From Parerythrobacter_A sp963838735 (GTDB lineage: Bacteria; Pseudomonadota; Alphaproteobacteria; Sphingomonadales; Sphingomonadaceae): a DNA stretch of 64,000 nt. Shown here piece after piece: positions 62,780 through 64,000 of this stretch. Where the stretch lies: the NCBI GenBank assembly GCA_963838735.1, contig CAWISG010000010.1:1-64000 (forward strand). Reading direction: 5' to 3'. Both the position numbers and the translations under genes were made by a program. Numbering within the stretch: position 1 is the first letter of the stretch; each line of letters starts with the position of its first letter. The notes under the pieces are model-generated. The model did no database searches, was not told where the DNA came from, and worked only from the letters and a program-made list of their open reading frames with translations.

Positions 62780-63022
62780 ATGCACAGCTTCTACCACCCG
62801 CCCGTCAAACGCTCGGTCGAAATCGCCGGGCACAAGACGTCTATCAGTCTGGAGCCGATGTTCTGGGACATGCTGCGCGCGGCAGCGGCGCGCGAGGGGG
62901 TGCCGGTGAATGCGCTGGTGGCGCGGATCGATGTGGAGCGGATTGCGGCGAATACGCCACCGGGCCTGGCGGGCGCGATCCGGCTCTGGTTAGCCGCGGA
63001 CCTTCAAAACGGGACTGCCTAG
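62780..63022 (+). CDS. Ribbon-helix-helix DNA-binding protein
   Basis: A protein of 80 residues. The segment VKRSVEIAGHKTSISLEPMF gives the beta strand, and FWDMLRAAAAREGVPVNALVARID gives the two helices of the fold. The ATG at 62780 begins the conserved part. An ATG at 62702 would add 26 residues and place the palindrome inside the gene. The stop overlaps the murA stop by two bases, so the two are convergent. Probably a transcription repressor, perhaps of itself. Confidence 0.8.
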   Translation: MHSFYHPPVKRSVEIAGHKTSISLEPMFWDMLRAAAAREGVPVNALVARIDVERIAANTPPGLAGAIRLWLAADLQNGTA

Positions 63023-64000
63023 TCGTCCACCCGCTCGATATCCGCGCCGACCAGTTGCAGCTTTTCCTCCAGCCGTTCGTAGCCGCGGTCGAGATGGTAG
63101 ATGCGGCGCACGGTGGTTTCGCCCTTTGCGGCGAGAGCGGCGATGATCAGGCTCATGCTGGCGCGCAGGTCGGTTGCCATGACTTCGGCCCCGGTCAGCA
63201 TCCCTACCCCGCGCACGATGGCGGTGCGTCCCTCGGTCTCGATATCTGCCCCCATGCGGATGAGTTCGGGCACATGCATGTAGCGGTTTTCGAAGATGGT
63301 TTCCTTCAGCACGCTGGTGCCTTCGGCGCGGCACAGCAGGCTCATCAGTTGGGCCTGCATGTCGGTGGCTAGGCCGGGATAGGGGGCGGTGGAAAGGTTG
63401 GTGGCTTTCAGCGGGCCGTCCGCCGCAATGTTCACACCGCCCTTGTCGCTCGTCACCTCGACGCCGATCTTCTGCAGCGCATGAATGGTCGCCAGCATCT
63501 CGTCCGCCTTCGCGCCGTCCAGCCGGACCTCGCCGCCGGTGATCGCGGCGGCAGCAGGCGTAGGAACCGGCCTCGATGCGGTCGGCCATCACTTTGTAGG
63601 TCGCGCCGTTCAGCGATTTCACGCCGTGTATGGTCAGGTCGGACGTGCCGACACCCTCGATCTCCGCGCCCATCGCGGTCAGCAGGCCGCACAGGTCCAC
63701 GATCTCCGGCTCGCGCGCGGCGTTGAACAGGCGGCTGGTGCCATTAGCCAGCACCGCCGTCATCAGCGCATTCTCGGTCGCGCCCACGCTGACCACGGGG
63801 AAGTCGAATTCGCCGCCGGGCAAGCCGCCATCGGGCGCGTGCGCCTTGACGTAACCCTGCGCCAGCTCGATCTCGCCACCCAGCGCCTCGATAGCCTTCA
63901 GGTGCAGATCGATGGGCCGGTTGCCGATGGCGCAGCCGCCGGGCAGCGAGACGGTCGCTTCCCCGCTGCGCGCCAGCATCGGGCCGAGCACGAGGATAGA
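63019..64000 (-). CDS. murA: UDP-N-acetylglucosamine 1-carboxyvinyltransferase (frame broken once, 5' end outside the window)
   Basis: The first committed enzyme of peptidoglycan synthesis. About 327 C-terminal residues are in the window. The N-terminal part of this segment (GGCAIGNRPIDLHL, FDFPVVSVGATENALM) and the C-terminal part (MLATIHALQKIGVEVTSD to LIIAALAAKGET) lie in different frames. One extra base near 63553 would join them (RIEAGSYA, then AAAITGGEVRLDGAKADEM). MurA is essential, so the break is almost surely an error. The gene continues past the end of the window. Confidence 0.92.

Overview
The window is a high-GC chromosomal segment from an alphaproteobacterium, most likely of the order Sphingomonadales and near the Erythrobacteraceae. 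The clues are the gene orders DUF3576-leuS-lptE-holA and lptC-lptA, a fused pabB-pabC, a CaiB-type CoA transferase, exosortase-A-associated polysaccharide genes, PHA genes and a REP-type repeat typical of sphingomonads. No phage, plasmid, transposase, CRISPR array, rRNA or tRNA gene was found. This is mostly ordinary core genome.

Layout. 1-5.9 kb: the 3' part of alanine dehydrogenase, a hotdog thioesterase, a secreted prolyl-oligopeptidase-like S9 peptidase, and a divergent Xaa-Pro aminopeptidase with a cupin gene. 6.0-10.5 kb: an apparent operon of a secreted EF-hand protein, an OmpR-type regulator, its histidine kinase and an uncharacterised membrane protein. 10.5-20 kb: a HerA-like ATPase, pabBC, an RluA-type pseudouridine synthase, arfB, rpmG, lolA, alkaline phosphatase, xthA, ribA and a DksA-like zinc finger. 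20-32 kb: a beta-helix protein, recQ, small acidic lipoproteins, CoA transferase, thiolase, PPK2, uppP and an M13 peptidase. 31-38 kb: an ABC exporter, an intracellular PHB depolymerase, DUF4126, DUF5996, a second thiolase and a MaoC hydratase. 38-44 kb: an O-antigen-ligase-like protein, a methyltransferase, a 44-residue microprotein, a glycosyltransferase and a proline-rich membrane protein. 44-52 kb: gltBD and a TrkA/TrkH potassium uptake pair. 52-64 kb: an EEP-family hydrolase, ung, RNase D, lptC-lptA, holA, lptE, leuS, DUF3576, a secreted protein, phbB, a ribbon-helix-helix protein and the 3' part of murA.

Two themes stand out. First, at least eleven genes, including gltB, leuS and murA, are interrupted by single-base frame breaks, and most look like one extra base. 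This is best explained by consensus errors in the assembly, and the affected genes are described here as repaired. Second, there are a few real oddities: a REPIN-like inverted repeat pair translated in frame inside leuS at the base of the editing domain, a 27-bp tandem duplication over the 3' end of holA, a perfect 9-bp-arm palindrome upstream of the ribbon-helix-helix gene, a hairpin-rich intergenic stretch ending in a terminator after lolA, and an unlisted microprotein in the polysaccharide region.

Functional links. phaZ, two thiolases, MaoC and phbB indicate polyhydroxybutyrate turnover and acyl-CoA metabolism. lptC, lptA, lptE, lolA, uppP and murA serve the envelope. gltBD supplies glutamate, and TrkA/TrkH handles potassium.
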